A stretch of DNA of 64,000 nt from Haloechinothrix aidingensis (GCF_013450155.1 NZ_JACCKD010000006.1:248001-312000); one strand, 5' to 3'; shown: positions 18,238 to 27,996, counted from the stretch's first letter. Notes: generated by a model not told the origin, from the letters alone. Program-made: numbers and translations.

Positions 18238-18396
18238 ATGAACGAACGTACCCGTGGTGAGAAGTACGGACAGCGTCACGAACGGGGACAACGACCGACC
18301 AAGGGACAGCGCCCAGGCGACACGGCCATCCCACCTAGTCAGGAGAAGCCGCAGTCTCCGCCACCTCCGTCTCCGAATCCGAACTCTGAGAAGTAG
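18238..18396 (+). CDS. Small basic, proline-rich hypothetical protein
   Basis: 52 residues from ATG 18238, with GAAAGGAG just upstream. The N-terminal half is highly charged ('RTRGEKYGQRHERGQR'), the C-terminal half is Pro/Ser/Gln-rich ('SPPPPSPNPNSEK'), so it is probably unstructured. The 3' end overlaps the convergent DUF6338 gene by 62 bp. A good ribosome site supports translation; function unknown. Confidence 0.5.
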   Translation: MNERTRGEKYGQRHERGQRPTKGQRPGDTAIPPSQEKPQSPPPPSPNPNSEK

Positions 18397-19030
18397 CCGG
18401 GCGTGGTACGTATGCGACGGTCATTGCAACGATATGACGTGCTGATACGCATGCCGCTCCGCAATCTAGTTCCGTCGTTTCCGCCGCGCCGGATGGCCGG
18501 TAAGTGATTGGCGTCATCAGAACGAGATCGCGATCGGCGGTATCGGCTTCACTCTGATTGAACGAGCTCAGTGTGCCGTGCAGGTAAGATCCATCGTCGA
18601 GCATCACACCGACGTGCCGATCCCGGTCCCGACCGAAGGTCTCGAACAGCAACCACCACGCTGACCCACCCGAGGGATGAACGGGCCTACGGCGGGCGAG
18701 TATTGCTGCGATCCACGCGGTGGCGCAGGCAGCGACGAGCAGTATCACCATCCAGGTGAACATCAGAAGGTAGCTGGTGGCGAGGTACCTCTGGGGCGCG
18801 GCGATCAGTTGACGAATGTTCGGCGTCCATTCGGGTGCCAGCACGTGAATCACCGCGAAGATGCCGAGGACAATCAGTTCGGAGAGCACGCTCGCCAGCG
18901 CGATCGCAGCTGTCTCATGAAGTGGGGACGGGCGTTGCTCGGGCCGCTCCCGGCGAAGGGCCGTGGCAAATATGAACCCTGGTAGCAGCAGGACGACAAA
19001 CAGCAGCAGCCCGGTCAGCGTAGATGGCAT
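18335..19030 (-). CDS. DUF6338-like membrane protein
   Basis: 231 residues. 'LTGLLLFVVLLLPGFIFATA' is the first membrane helix with the PGF motif typical of DUF6338 proteins. Two further helices follow (about 38-62 and 85-110), then a soluble C-terminal domain with 'MLDDGSYLHGTLSSFNQSE', a small beta-barrel-like stretch. Function of the family is unknown; members are common in actinobacterial accessory regions. It is convergent with, and overlaps, the small gene at 18238. Confidence 0.7.
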   Translation of the reverse strand: MPSTLTGLLLFVVLLLPGFIFATALRRERPEQRPSPLHETAAIALASVLSELIVLGIFAVIHVLAPEWTPNIRQLIAAPQRYLATSYLLMFTWMVILLVAACATAWIAAILARRRPVHPSGGSAWWLLFETFGRDRDRHVGVMLDDGSYLHGTLSSFNQSEADTADRDLVLMTPITYRPSGAAETTELDCGAACVSARHIVAMTVAYVPRPATSQSSDSETEVAETAASPD

Positions 19031-19160
19031 GATGATCCCTCCGATCCGTCCGCGCCAGGAGACTACTCGACGTCGTTCTCTAGATCTCCACTACGCACTG
19101 CTGGTCCATGCTCGCTCGGGAGCCGGCGAGAGCACCGCGCTCACTGCGGCATCGAACGCA

Positions 19161-20126
19161 TCACGGTGCATTGCCGCATAGCTCGGTCCCCTGTCGCTGG
19201 TAGACCGCCACGGGGTCGAGTTTCTGACCTGCGGTTTCGATCTCGAAGTGCAGGTGGGGGCCGGTGGAGTGCCCTCGGTTGCCGACCTGCGCGATGATCT
19301 GTCCCGCTCGGACGCGTTCCCCTGGATGAACGTGGTTGCGGTGGTTGTGTCCGTAGGTCGTGATCACGCCGTTGGGGTGTCGGATGCGGACCCAGAGTCC
19401 GTAGCCGCGTGCTGGCCCGGCGTCGATGACGCGGCCCGAAGTGGCGGCGTGGATGGGGGTACCGACGGGCGCGGCGATGTCTTGTCCGCTATGGAAACGC
19501 GCGCCTCGCGGGCCGAACTCGGAGGTGCAGCGGCCGTTGACAGGGCTGGTCCAGGCGCGTGCTTGGTGCTGTGCTGCGTGTGTGGCGCGATACGTCGAGG
19601 CCTGATCAAGAACTTTGCGCACATACGAGTCGGCGCGGTTGTAGGCGTAGATGGCGCCGTCGAGGTCGCGCCCGTCGTGGGCGCCGGATTCGCACAGGTA
19701 GCCGGCGGCGGCGTAGATGGCGTCGTGTGGGTTGTATCGCGACGGCGGGGTGCTGCCACCTGGAGGGATGTGGTGCCGCTCCACCACAGAGTCGAATGTG
19801 GACTGGAGGAACTGCATCGGCCCGCCTGCGCCAGCTTTGTTTGATCCGCTGTGTACTCCGGGGAGGTTGGAGCGGCCGTGATTGGTTTCGATTTTGCCGA
19901 TGGCGGCGAGGATGCTCCAGTCCAGCCCGGGGCAGGTGGTGGCGGCGTGCCGGTACAGGGCGAGGTAGTCGCCGGGGATGTCGGATAAGGCGGCTTGGCT
20001 GGGTTGGCTTGCGGTCGCGGAGTCGCCCCGGCCGACGGCGGCGGAGATGACCCCGGACACGGCTGCAGCGACCAGCACGACCAGGGCCACGATGGCGCCG
20101 AGGACGGTGGTGGCGAGTTTGAGCAT
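19161..20126 (-). CDS. Conjugative cell-wall hydrolase: lytic transglycosylase plus M23 peptidase
   Basis: 321 residues. An N-terminal membrane anchor (5-30) is followed by an SLT-type lytic transglycosylase domain (about 48-175, with 'WSILAAIGKIETNHG', the catalytic-Glu region, and 'GAGGPMQFLQSTF'). The M23 metallopeptidase domain follows (about 195-310), with Zn ligands in 'RFHSGQDIAAP' and 'HLHFEIE'. Such bifunctional enzymes open peptidoglycan for the type IV transfer channel (VirB1-like role). It is the last gene of the leftward transfer block, 7 bp after the Replic_Relax gene. Confidence 0.9.
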   Translation of the reverse strand: MLKLATTVLGAIVALVVLVAAAVSGVISAAVGRGDSATASQPSQAALSDIPGDYLALYRHAATTCPGLDWSILAAIGKIETNHGRSNLPGVHSGSNKAGAGGPMQFLQSTFDSVVERHHIPPGGSTPPSRYNPHDAIYAAAGYLCESGAHDGRDLDGAIYAYNRADSYVRKVLDQASTYRATHAAQHQARAWTSPVNGRCTSEFGPRGARFHSGQDIAAPVGTPIHAATSGRVIDAGPARGYGLWVRIRHPNGVITTYGHNHRNHVHPGERVRAGQIIAQVGNRGHSTGPHLHFEIETAGQKLDPVAVYQRQGTELCGNAP

Positions 20127-20133
20127 GCTCCGA

Positions 20134-21168
20134 TCACCTCGAGGGTTTCCAGGTCAGGTCGTGCTGCGCGAAGGGCGGCATGGGGGCTGGCGGGCTGAGC
20201 CGGGGCACCGGGCTGGCTTCGCTCGTGTTGGTGGTGGTTTGGGCGCTGGCGATGGGTTCGCCCAGGTGGGGCCACGCGGTGTGGAGGTCGATCAGCCGGG
20301 CGCGCCCGGCATCGCGGTGGGCCAGCGGCAGCCATATCTCTGCTGAGCCCGTCGCGGCGCGGTTCAGGTCGTCAACTGTTGTGGTGGCGATCGGCAGGTC
20401 CTGCGGGCGCGGTTGGGCGCGCAGGTGCTCGGCCAGCAGCGGGCGGGCGTGGGACTCGCGCTGAGCCGTAGCGAACACAGCCAGCAGCGGTGTGACGATC
20501 CTCGTGGTGGTGGCGAGTTCGAGGTAGCCGGGGATCTTGGCGACGAACCGGGACAGGTGGTAGCTGCCGGTGTCCCATTCGAGGAAGAACTCGATCTGCC
20601 GGTCGGCTTCGCGCCAGCGGCCGTAGCCGTCGGGACGGACGAGGTCGCCGAAATGCCTCGCACAGCGGGCTTCGGACCACCAGGCGGTGACGTTCCGGTC
20701 GTCGTGGGCGAGGGCGTCGGCGATGAGGCCGGTGAACAGGCTGTTCAGCCCGTGTAGGTGGGCCAGGCGCAGGGAGTAGGCGATGCCGATGGAGCGTTCG
20801 GCACGAAAGTGCAACTCTCGGGGGTCGATGCCGTCCTCGTGGGCCAGCAGGTGGGCGCCGGTGGTGTCGAGGACGTAGAACATGGGCGCCCGGCCGCGTC
20901 CGATGTAGGGCTGGAAGCGGTCGAGGATTCGCCATTGGTGGAGGCGTTGGAGCCGGTGGTTGGCCGCGCGTCGACTGGGGAAGGCGATTCGGGCGATTTG
21001 GGTGGAGGTCAGGGTGCGGTGTTCGGCGCATAGGCGGGCGATCCAGCGGTCCCGTTTCGTGAGGTGGGCGGCGACGGTGGCCTGGTGCTCGGTGGAGGCG
21101 GCCACACGGGGGGTCACGCGTCCAGGGATCGGTGTGCGCAGGTCACGTTGGGGCGTGCTGGGGTCCAA
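20134..21168 (-). CDS. Replication-relaxation family protein (Replic_Relax)
   Basis: 344 residues. 'LTSTQIARIAFPSRRAANHRLQRL' region is the winged helix, followed by a restriction-like fold core ('READRQIEFFLEWDTGSY') characteristic of PF13814. Family members help relax plasmid DNA or recruit the relaxase/coupling protein at the transfer or replication origin. The start is a TTG at 21168, preferred because AAGGAG lies 9 nt upstream and no ATG or GTG fits better. The gene follows VirD4 in the same direction. A Pro/Ser-rich tail closes the protein. Confidence 0.85.
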   Translation of the reverse strand: MDPSTPQRDLRTPIPGRVTPRVAASTEHQATVAAHLTKRDRWIARLCAEHRTLTSTQIARIAFPSRRAANHRLQRLHQWRILDRFQPYIGRGRAPMFYVLDTTGAHLLAHEDGIDPRELHFRAERSIGIAYSLRLAHLHGLNSLFTGLIADALAHDDRNVTAWWSEARCARHFGDLVRPDGYGRWREADRQIEFFLEWDTGSYHLSRFVAKIPGYLELATTTRIVTPLLAVFATAQRESHARPLLAEHLRAQPRPQDLPIATTTVDDLNRAATGSAEIWLPLAHRDAGRARLIDLHTAWPHLGEPIASAQTTTNTSEASPVPRLSPPAPMPPFAQHDLTWKPSR

Positions 21169-21279
21169 CTTGAACGACTCCTTCTGGGCAAAGAGGGCGT
21201 GCTGGGACAGCGAGAGCGCACAAAACGGGGGCGGGCCACGCCTGGTGGCGTGGTCCGCCCGTGTCGGAGGGTGCGGTTG

Positions 21280-23778
21280 TCAGGCGGCGCGGCGAGGGTC
21301 GGTGCCGGTGCTCTCCGGTCCGGTCTGGTCGGGTGGTTGCTCGGCCACGGTCGACAGTGGCTGGGTGTGGCGGGTGGCGGCTTTGCGCACCATGCGCGCT
21401 CGGCCGCGGATCGCAGGGGGCAGCGGCTGCGTGGCCAGGGTGCACGGTTGGGTTTCCGCGCCGCCCACCACGAGCCGGGCGGCGGCATGGAATACGGCGA
21501 GGTGGGCGAGATCGTGCTCGCTGACCCGGGGTGCGGTGTGGCGTGCGAGTTCGCGGGCGTCCTCGGGACCGGCGGTGAAGAAGATCTTCGACCTCGCGTT
21601 GGTGCTGATGCCTTCCTTGAGGTCCTTGCCGAGCTGGCCGAGATGCTGGTGGGCCAGCGTCATGGAGAGCCGGTAGCCGCGTGCTTCGGCGAGCATGTCT
21701 TCCATGGCATACGGCAGGTTCAGGAAGTTGTGCGCCTCATCGACGTACAGCGACGCGTCGAGGCGTTCGCGTTCGGGCACGGCGGCGCGGGCGGTCGTGG
21801 CCTGCCAGACCCGCGCCACGATCAGTGAGCCGAGCAGTCGGGTGGTGTCCTCGCCCAAGCTGCCCTTGGGGATGCGCACGAAGCACAGCCCGCCGTCCAG
21901 TGCCGCCGACAGGTCGACAGTGGACTCGCCGGCGGCGATGGCTTTGACGACGAACGAACGCAGCAAGAACGCTCTCAACTTGTTAAGAAGTGGTGCTGAG
22001 ACTTGGGCTCGGGCTCCATCGGAGAGTTGCTCGTACCAGTCCCAGAAGCCGCGTAGGGTCGCGTCGTTCTCGATCTTCTGACGGTGGCGTTCGCGGGTGG
22101 CCGAGTCCGTGAGTAGCTGTGGGAGCGCGGAGAGCTTCGGCGTGTCGGAGACGGCTCGGAGGGTCAGGCATCCGGCGCGCAGGATGTCCTCGGTGCGCGG
22201 CCCCCAGGCGGAGGAGAACACCCTGCTGAACACGGACACGAGGTTGTCCACGGCCGCCTCCTTCGGTCCTTCCAGGGGGTTCAGGCAGGGGGTGGTGCCG
22301 GGTGTGTCGGCGTCGAAGAGCACGACGCGTTCGGCGGCATGTTCGGGTAGGCGTTTGAGCACGTCAGTGATCAGGTCGCCCTTGGGGTCGATGACCACCG
22401 CGCCGCGACGGTGCTCGGCGTCGGCGAGGATCATCCGCGCCAAGACGGTGGATTTTCCTGACCCGGTGGCGCCGAGCACGTGCAGGTGGTGGCGGGCATC
22501 GCTGACCTGTAGCCCGACGGGGCGGGCGTGGCCGGTGTCGGAGACGCCGATCGGGCGGACCAGCTCGCCTTCGGTCGGGGTGTGCGGTGGGGGCGGCACG
22601 GCCTTGGCCCCCGCCCGAGCGAGGCCCGGCACGGCGTCATCGGTGGGCAGATGAGCCAGCGCGGCCAACTCCGGCACCGACAACAGATCCCCGCGGCGCA
22701 GTCGCCGCCGGGCCAGCACCTGCTCGGGGTGGCGCAGTCGATGGCGGCGGTAGTGGTTGTGCTCGGTGAAACCGGAAAACGCGCTGGCGATGGCGTGGGC
22801 GCGGCCCCGCAGCTGGTCCCGCACGCGTGCCACCTGCTCCGGCGGCGTCTCCGCCGGGACGGTGGTCGCCACCGCGTAGCGGATCAGTGTGTCCCATTGA
22901 CTCCCGCGCTGTTTGGTCACGATGGCGCGGTTCTGCGTCTGGTACTCCAGCGAGGTCTGCGGGTCCAGCTTCGGCTGGCCGCCCGCCCCGGAGGAGGGCT
23001 TGGGCCTCGCGCCCGGGGTGATCACATCCAACAGCCGACCGACTGGGCGCGTTGAGCGGCCCGCGTGCAGGTGCCGGGCAGCACGCCGCGCCTGCGTGAC
23101 CCTCCGGCCGGTGACCGGGCGGGCCAGCACCTGGACACACGCCGCCTCGTGCACACCGAGCCCGGTGGGCGCGCCCAGCAGCGCGCGGATGGGGTCGGCG
23201 TCGAAATCGCTGCGGATGGGTAGCGCCTCGGAGCGGGCCAACCGGAGCACGCCCCCGGTGACCACCTGGCGACGGCCCTCGTCAGCCGCCACGGCCAGCG
23301 GCGGAGTGGCCTGCTCGGTGCGGGTGTGCGCGCCCGGCCACGCGGCCTCGACGGCGCGCTCGACCATCCCGGGCGGCACCGTTCCCGGGACCCACAGCCG
23401 AATCTGCACGCCGTCATGGCCGAACACGTACTCCCACGCCAGATGCGGTTGGCCGCCGACCAGGCGCGCCCACTTCGGACGCAACAGCCCGACCAGGTTC
23501 GACCACGCCGCTTCAGCCCCGTCGGGGTCCACGGTCGGTGGTGCCAGGATCGTGACGACCCGCGCCTGGTCGTGCAGACGGTCCTGGCAGCGGTCGTCCC
23601 ACCAGCGCCGCAGGCCGATCAGGCCGCTGATCGCGGTCAGCGCGAGCGGGCCGACGATCGGTCCCCAGACCTGTATCCACGACCACACAACGTCCACAAT
23701 CGCTCGGATCGCTACCCACGGATCGGTGAGCAGCCCGCCCAGCGGGCTATCCACGATGGATGATTGCAACAGCATCAC
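21280..23778 (-). CDS. VirD4/TraD-type coupling ATPase
   Basis: 832 residues; GTG 23778 (AGGAGG 8 nt upstream) or the adjacent ATG. Two N-terminal membrane segments precede a long variable region. Walker A 'GATGSGKST' (near 436), 'AVVIDPKGDLI' and Walker B 'LYVDEAHNFL' (near 679) identify a conjugative coupling protein that feeds the relaxosome into the channel; 'TLAHQHLGQL' is the conserved sensor region. It lies upstream of the Replic_Relax and wall hydrolase genes, and downstream of GP88 and VirB4. Confidence 0.9.
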   Translation of the reverse strand: MMLLQSSIVDSPLGGLLTDPWVAIRAIVDVVWSWIQVWGPIVGPLALTAISGLIGLRRWWDDRCQDRLHDQARVVTILAPPTVDPDGAEAAWSNLVGLLRPKWARLVGGQPHLAWEYVFGHDGVQIRLWVPGTVPPGMVERAVEAAWPGAHTRTEQATPPLAVAADEGRRQVVTGGVLRLARSEALPIRSDFDADPIRALLGAPTGLGVHEAACVQVLARPVTGRRVTQARRAARHLHAGRSTRPVGRLLDVITPGARPKPSSGAGGQPKLDPQTSLEYQTQNRAIVTKQRGSQWDTLIRYAVATTVPAETPPEQVARVRDQLRGRAHAIASAFSGFTEHNHYRRHRLRHPEQVLARRRLRRGDLLSVPELAALAHLPTDDAVPGLARAGAKAVPPPPHTPTEGELVRPIGVSDTGHARPVGLQVSDARHHLHVLGATGSGKSTVLARMILADAEHRRGAVVIDPKGDLITDVLKRLPEHAAERVVLFDADTPGTTPCLNPLEGPKEAAVDNLVSVFSRVFSSAWGPRTEDILRAGCLTLRAVSDTPKLSALPQLLTDSATRERHRQKIENDATLRGFWDWYEQLSDGARAQVSAPLLNKLRAFLLRSFVVKAIAAGESTVDLSAALDGGLCFVRIPKGSLGEDTTRLLGSLIVARVWQATTARAAVPERERLDASLYVDEAHNFLNLPYAMEDMLAEARGYRLSMTLAHQHLGQLGKDLKEGISTNARSKIFFTAGPEDARELARHTAPRVSEHDLAHLAVFHAAARLVVGGAETQPCTLATQPLPPAIRGRARMVRKAATRHTQPLSTVAEQPPDQTGPESTGTDPRRAA

Positions 23779-23818
23779 GGGCTGACCCTCCTGACCTGGT
23801 CAGAAGCGCACGACGGGG

Positions 23819-24640
23819 TCACGCGGCCCGCCGACCATCGGTGTGGTTTCGGCGGCGGGCGGACGGTGCACTGGTGATCGAACGAACTGCCGCGTCTCCG
23901 CGAGTGTGGCGGTGTGCGTCGACTTCGGCCTGCCACTCCGAAAACCGGCGCCCGGACAGCTTCTCCAGGAAGTGCGGGATGCTGTTCGCGGGCACGCCGA
24001 CCAAATGGGGGCCGAGCACCGCGAGCAGGTCGGAGGCTTCCTGGGACGACCATCCGGCCGCGGTGATGGACTCCTCGTCCGGGAACACGTCGGCGACCCG
24101 ATCAGTCTGCGGGTCGAGCACATGATCCTGAGTGCCGCCGTAGCTGTAGGCCCACAGGAAGTTCTCGGGCGGGTTGGGTTCGACGAGTCGGCGGAACCGG
24201 TCGACTTCCTTGGTGTAGCAATAGAAGTTCGCCTCCGGCCGGTGCCGCGTGATGCGCAGCCAGCGGGTGGTGTAGTCATCGCTGAAGAAGTCGCCGCTGT
24301 CGTGAATCCTGATCCAGCGGCCGGCGAACTTCGGTGCGGCGAGTTCGGCGAGCATGGCCTGTTCCCAGCCGTCCGGGTCGTCGAGCACGAATTGCAGGTT
24401 GGCCTGGTGCTTGGCGCGCACGGCCGGCCACAGGTAGGTCCCGTGCCGGGCGTAGCAGACCTGGCGGCAGATGCCGGCCGAGGGACAGGTGTTGTAGGTA
24501 CGCCCATCGGGCAGGCGCCCCGCCCACGCGGGCAATGTCCAGTTGTAGACGCCGATGGCCCGCATTTCCCGGTTCTGAGTGAGCAGGCGGCGGGGACGCG
24601 CTGGTGGTCCACCGGCAGTTGCAGGAGCGGAGGAAGGCAT
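23819..24640 (-). CDS. GP88 family protein
   Basis: 273 residues; ATG with CGGAGG 8 nt upstream. The conserved 'YNTCPSAGICRQVCYARHGTY' stretch supplies closely spaced Cys, followed by 'RIHDSGDFFSDDY', the pattern of mycobacteriophage Gp88-like proteins (PF17338). The cysteine cluster suggests an Fe-S cluster or zinc site. Biochemical role is unknown. Finding it between VirD4 and VirB4 suggests a function in conjugation or in element DNA protection, though it may be a rider gene. Confidence 0.8.
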   Translation of the reverse strand: MPSSAPATAGGPPARPRRLLTQNREMRAIGVYNWTLPAWAGRLPDGRTYNTCPSAGICRQVCYARHGTYLWPAVRAKHQANLQFVLDDPDGWEQAMLAELAAPKFAGRWIRIHDSGDFFSDDYTTRWLRITRHRPEANFYCYTKEVDRFRRLVEPNPPENFLWAYSYGGTQDHVLDPQTDRVADVFPDEESITAAGWSSQEASDLLAVLGPHLVGVPANSIPHFLEKLSGRRFSEWQAEVDAHRHTRGDAAVRSITSAPSARRRNHTDGRRAA

Positions 24641-24726
24641 AGGTGTACCTCCGAAGAGATGAGGTCAGTGAGTGCGAGGTCAGCTGTGCGTGGACACGGT
24701 TGGCTGGCGGGTGATGCGCCGGTTGG

Positions 24727-25098
24727 TCAGGCCGATCCGTCGGGGCGTTCGGTCGAGGGTGAGCGGCTGTGGCGCTGTCGGTGGCGGCGTCGGTAGTGAT
24801 CCAGGTTGATGATCATGGTGGTCACCCCGTCGGGATGGACCGTGACCAGCTGGGAGGATGCGGCGTGGCGGCGACGCCGCACCTGCCGGGCGCACGCGCG
24901 GATCAGGCCGCGGGCACCGACGAACGTCAGACTGCCCAGGTAGACGCCGCAGACGGTCCCGACGGCGCAGGCGAGCCAGATCGCCGCCATGAGCCCGGAG
25001 GCCACGGCGACCGTGGGAAGGACGTCGTGGGCGAGGCTGTCCAGGTTCGTGAGGATCGTCGTGTCGTCGGCAGCGGTGGCTGGGGTGGGCGCGGGCAT
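24727..25098 (-). CDS. Small membrane protein of the transfer operon
   Basis: 123 residues. Two adjacent hydrophobic helices (about 28-48 and 50-68: 'VASGLMAAIWLACAVGTVCG' and 'VYLGSLTFVGARGL') are followed by a very basic C-terminus. AAGGGAGGA directly precedes the ATG. It sits 16 bp after VirB4 and before GP88, so it could be an accessory channel component. No family recognised. Confidence 0.6.
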   Translation of the reverse strand: MPAPTPATAADDTTILTNLDSLAHDVLPTVAVASGLMAAIWLACAVGTVCGVYLGSLTFVGARGLIRACARQVRRRRHAASSQLVTVHPDGVTTMIINLDHYRRRHRQRHSRSPSTERPDGSA

Positions 25099-25114
25099 TC
25101 CTCCCTTCGGATGG

Positions 25115-26944
25115 TCAGTCGAGAACGAGGTCGTGGCCGACGGCGGAGTCGTCCTCGTCGGCGGTGGTCTTGTCGGCCATGGCAGCGAGTTCGGCCGGGT
25201 CGGTGGTGATCAGCTGGTGCTCGGCGTCGGAGGCGATGGCTTGGAAGGCGACTCGTTGGGTGCCGGTGGAGAGCAGTCCTTGGCCGGTGCCCGCGGAGAG
25301 CAGGAACTGCCGCTCGCCTTCGCTCAGCGCGAAGGTGCGCACGATGTCGTCGATCGCCTGTGGTGACTGCCTGAGCAAGATCTGGGTGGCCGCGTTGCTG
25401 ATGATGGCCTTGCCCAGATCGGAGCCGAGGACGTCGCCGGCGTCCTGGGTCGCGACGGTCAGTCCGGCCCAGTGTTTGCGGGCGGATTTGGCCATGCGCC
25501 ATAGGAATTCGGCGCCGGCCTGTTGCTGCATCAGCAGCCATGCCTCGTCGACCACGCACAGCCGCGGCCGACGCGTGGTGGGGGTGGAGATTCGGCGCCA
25601 GGTCGCGTCCAGGGTCAGCAGGGTGCCGGCGGGTTTGAGCTCGTCGGGCAGGTTCCGCAGGCTGAACACGAGCAGGTGCCCGTCGGGCGGGGTGGTGGTC
25701 GGCCCGTCGAACAGGCCCGAGAACGCGCCGTGGGTGAACGGGTGCAGCCGGCTGGCGAGCTCCCGGGCGGTGGCGTCGTCGGACTGGCTCAGTACCGCAC
25801 GCAGGTCGGCGAGCAATGGTGCCTGCCGTGTCCAGGTGCGGGCATCGTCGGTGATCCCGGCGACACGGTAGGTCGCGGTGACCGCCTGATCGAGCGCTGC
25901 CCGCTCGTCCGCGCTCAACGGCTCTCCGAATAGTACGGAAAGGAGGGTGTGGACGAACAGGCTGCGGCGGGTGAGCGCGTCCGCGGGCGCCGAGCGGCGC
26001 CCGTCCGCGCGGGTGTGGATCGGCAAATCCAGGGGGTTGAGCCGCACTCCTTCGCTGCCGAGTGGGAAGTAGGTGCCGCCGACGGCGCCGGCCAGCCGGG
26101 CGTATTCGTCTTCGGGGTCGAGGATCGCGATCTCAGTGCCGTGGTACAGGCTGCGGAGCGCTTCGAGTTTGACGAGGTAGGACTTGCCGGCCCCGCTACG
26201 GCCGAGGATCACGGAGTTGTAGTTCTCGCAGCTGAACCGGTCCCAGTGCACGAGTCCCTGGCTGCCGAGGTTCCAGCCGTACAGCACTCCGTGGGCGGCT
26301 GATGTCGAGGTGACATCGGGAGGAGGCAAGTCCGGACTGGTGAACGGAAACGCGGCGCTGAGCGCGGCGGTGTCGAACGAGCGGGTTATCCCGATCTGGT
26401 CCAGGCCCATCGGCAAGGCCGTGATCCACCCCTGTAGGGACCGGTAGGTGGTGGGTTTGGCGTCCATGAGCAGGCTCGTGGTCAGGGCGCGCAGCGCGCT
26501 TACCTCCTCGACGAGTTCCTGCTGTGAGTTCGCGTGGACGGTGAGGTACACCCCGACGCGGAACAAGCGGCCCTCGCCGCGGGCGAGCCGGTCGGACAGG
26601 TCGTGGGCATCTTCGGTAGCCGCTTCGACCTGCGGGTCGGCCAGGCGGCCGTGCGCGGCGGTGTGCCGCCGGCCGGATTCCAGGCGGCCGAGCTGTTTCT
26701 TCAGCCGTTCGGCGGCCACCTGCGGGTCGATCGGTTCGATGTGCAGCGACACATCGAGTCGGGCCGGGTGGGTCAGCAGTGGTTGCAGCCAGCCCGCGTG
26801 GACTTCCCTCGGGTAGCCGGCGACGGCGAAGCTGGCGACCCATTCGTCGCCGATCTGCAGGTGGCGTGGGTGGATCTCGACGGCGTCGGGGGCGAAGGCG
26901 GCCGAGGCTGCCTGAGTGGTGCGGCGTCGATTCCGGGTGAACAT
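25115..26944 (-). CDS. VirB4-like conjugation ATPase
   Basis: 609 residues; ATG 26944 chosen because it overlaps the PrgI stop (TGATG), although the frame is open further upstream. Walker A 'GRSGAGKS' (248-255), Walker B 'LCVVDEAW' (462-469) and the preceding 'AILDPEDEY' are diagnostic of VirB4/TraC ATPases, which energise assembly of the mating channel. The N-terminal domain binds VirB3-like proteins; its partner PrgI is encoded immediately upstream and is translationally coupled. Confidence 0.92.
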   Translation of the reverse strand: MFTRNRRRTTQAASAAFAPDAVEIHPRHLQIGDEWVASFAVAGYPREVHAGWLQPLLTHPARLDVSLHIEPIDPQVAAERLKKQLGRLESGRRHTAAHGRLADPQVEAATEDAHDLSDRLARGEGRLFRVGVYLTVHANSQQELVEEVSALRALTTSLLMDAKPTTYRSLQGWITALPMGLDQIGITRSFDTAALSAAFPFTSPDLPPPDVTSTSAAHGVLYGWNLGSQGLVHWDRFSCENYNSVILGRSGAGKSYLVKLEALRSLYHGTEIAILDPEDEYARLAGAVGGTYFPLGSEGVRLNPLDLPIHTRADGRRSAPADALTRRSLFVHTLLSVLFGEPLSADERAALDQAVTATYRVAGITDDARTWTRQAPLLADLRAVLSQSDDATARELASRLHPFTHGAFSGLFDGPTTTPPDGHLLVFSLRNLPDELKPAGTLLTLDATWRRISTPTTRRPRLCVVDEAWLLMQQQAGAEFLWRMAKSARKHWAGLTVATQDAGDVLGSDLGKAIISNAATQILLRQSPQAIDDIVRTFALSEGERQFLLSAGTGQGLLSTGTQRVAFQAIASDAEHQLITTDPAELAAMADKTTADEDDSAVGHDLVLD

Positions 26945-27996
26945 CACAGGTGGTCCTCCTCGTCGGGGTCCCAGTCCTCCGCTCCGGCCGGGGTGGTGAT
27001 CACTTCGTCGGCGCCGGCCATCTCCGGCGAGGGCGGTGGACTGTCCGGGTTGGTGGCGCTGGTGAGCACGGCGGTGGCCTGCGCGGCGTCCAACGGGGTG
27101 ACCTCGATCCCTGCCGCCGACAGCAGCTCGCTGGCCTCGTGCATGCGCCGCAGCAGCCGTGAGGCCGCCGCGCGCCGCGCCCCGTCCGACGTCTCGGCCT
27201 TCTCCTCGCCGCGGCCACGGCGTCGAGGCAGGCGGCTGCGGCGGGTCAACGCGTCCGGTGCGCTGTGCACCGGTTCCTGGAGGACCAGCAGGATCTGTCG
27301 GCGCAGTAGCTCGGCCTGCTGGCTCAGCTGGGCGAGGTAGTCGGCGTGATCGAGAGCGGCGGTCTCCAACGCCGGGTGGGGCAGGCTGGCCGCGCGTTCG
27401 CGCAGCTGCGCGATCTGCTCGGACAGGTCCAGGGGCTGGGCGCGCACCAGGATTTGCACCGGCGCGGACAGACTGTGCAGGTAGCGGCCGAACGCCGCGG
27501 TCAGCGCCTCCTGCTCGGCCGGGGTCCGCAGCGAGAAGTTCACTGTCGAACATGCGGCGAGCAGCGCGAGCCCGTCCGAGCCGAGATCGACCACTCCGGC
27601 CTCGCTGACTCCGCTGAGCGGCAACTCCAGCGGGCCGGCCACGGGTTCGCTCGCGTCGTTGGCGACGCCAGCCAGCCACTCCGGGACCGTCGCCGGGGGC
27701 TGGCTGGCCGCGACCCGGCGTTGGGGCTGGAGCCGCTGGCGGAGCGCGGCCAGCAGCAGGCGGTCCAGCGTCACACCGTCGCGGCGCAGCACCACCAGCG
27801 CGCTCATGGCCACCCCGACCGGCACCGCGACCACGAGATAGGCCACCACCGGCAGGAACGTTCGGCTGAGCAGCCACCCGCCGTAGAGCACCAGGCCGGT
27901 CACCGCCATGACCGCGACCTGCCGGGCGGTGAAACCGGCCAGGATGGTGTCCTCCCGGTCCACATCCGCCGGGATGCGCACGCTGTACTGACTCAC
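26944..27996 (-). CDS. PrgI/VirB3-like inner-membrane protein (SCO6880-type)
   Basis: 350 residues from a GTG overlapping the VirB6-like stop by 4 bp. Two N-terminal helices ('RQVAVMAVTGLVLYGGWLLS' and 'LPVVAYLVVAVPVGVAMSAL') match the PrgI/VirB3 fold. A long cytoplasmic part has a conserved 'LDLSEQIAQLRERA' and heptad-like 'ALDHADYLAQLSQQAELLRRQ', probably coiled coil. The domain is known as a VirB4 partner in Gram-positive conjugation, which fits the TGATG coupling. Confidence 0.85.
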   Translation of the reverse strand: MSQYSVRIPADVDREDTILAGFTARQVAVMAVTGLVLYGGWLLSRTFLPVVAYLVVAVPVGVAMSALVVLRRDGVTLDRLLLAALRQRLQPQRRVAASQPPATVPEWLAGVANDASEPVAGPLELPLSGVSEAGVVDLGSDGLALLAACSTVNFSLRTPAEQEALTAAFGRYLHSLSAPVQILVRAQPLDLSEQIAQLRERAASLPHPALETAALDHADYLAQLSQQAELLRRQILLVLQEPVHSAPDALTRRSRLPRRRGRGEEKAETSDGARRAAASRLLRRMHEASELLSAAGIEVTPLDAAQATAVLTSATNPDSPPPSPEMAGADEVITTPAGAEDWDPDEEDHL

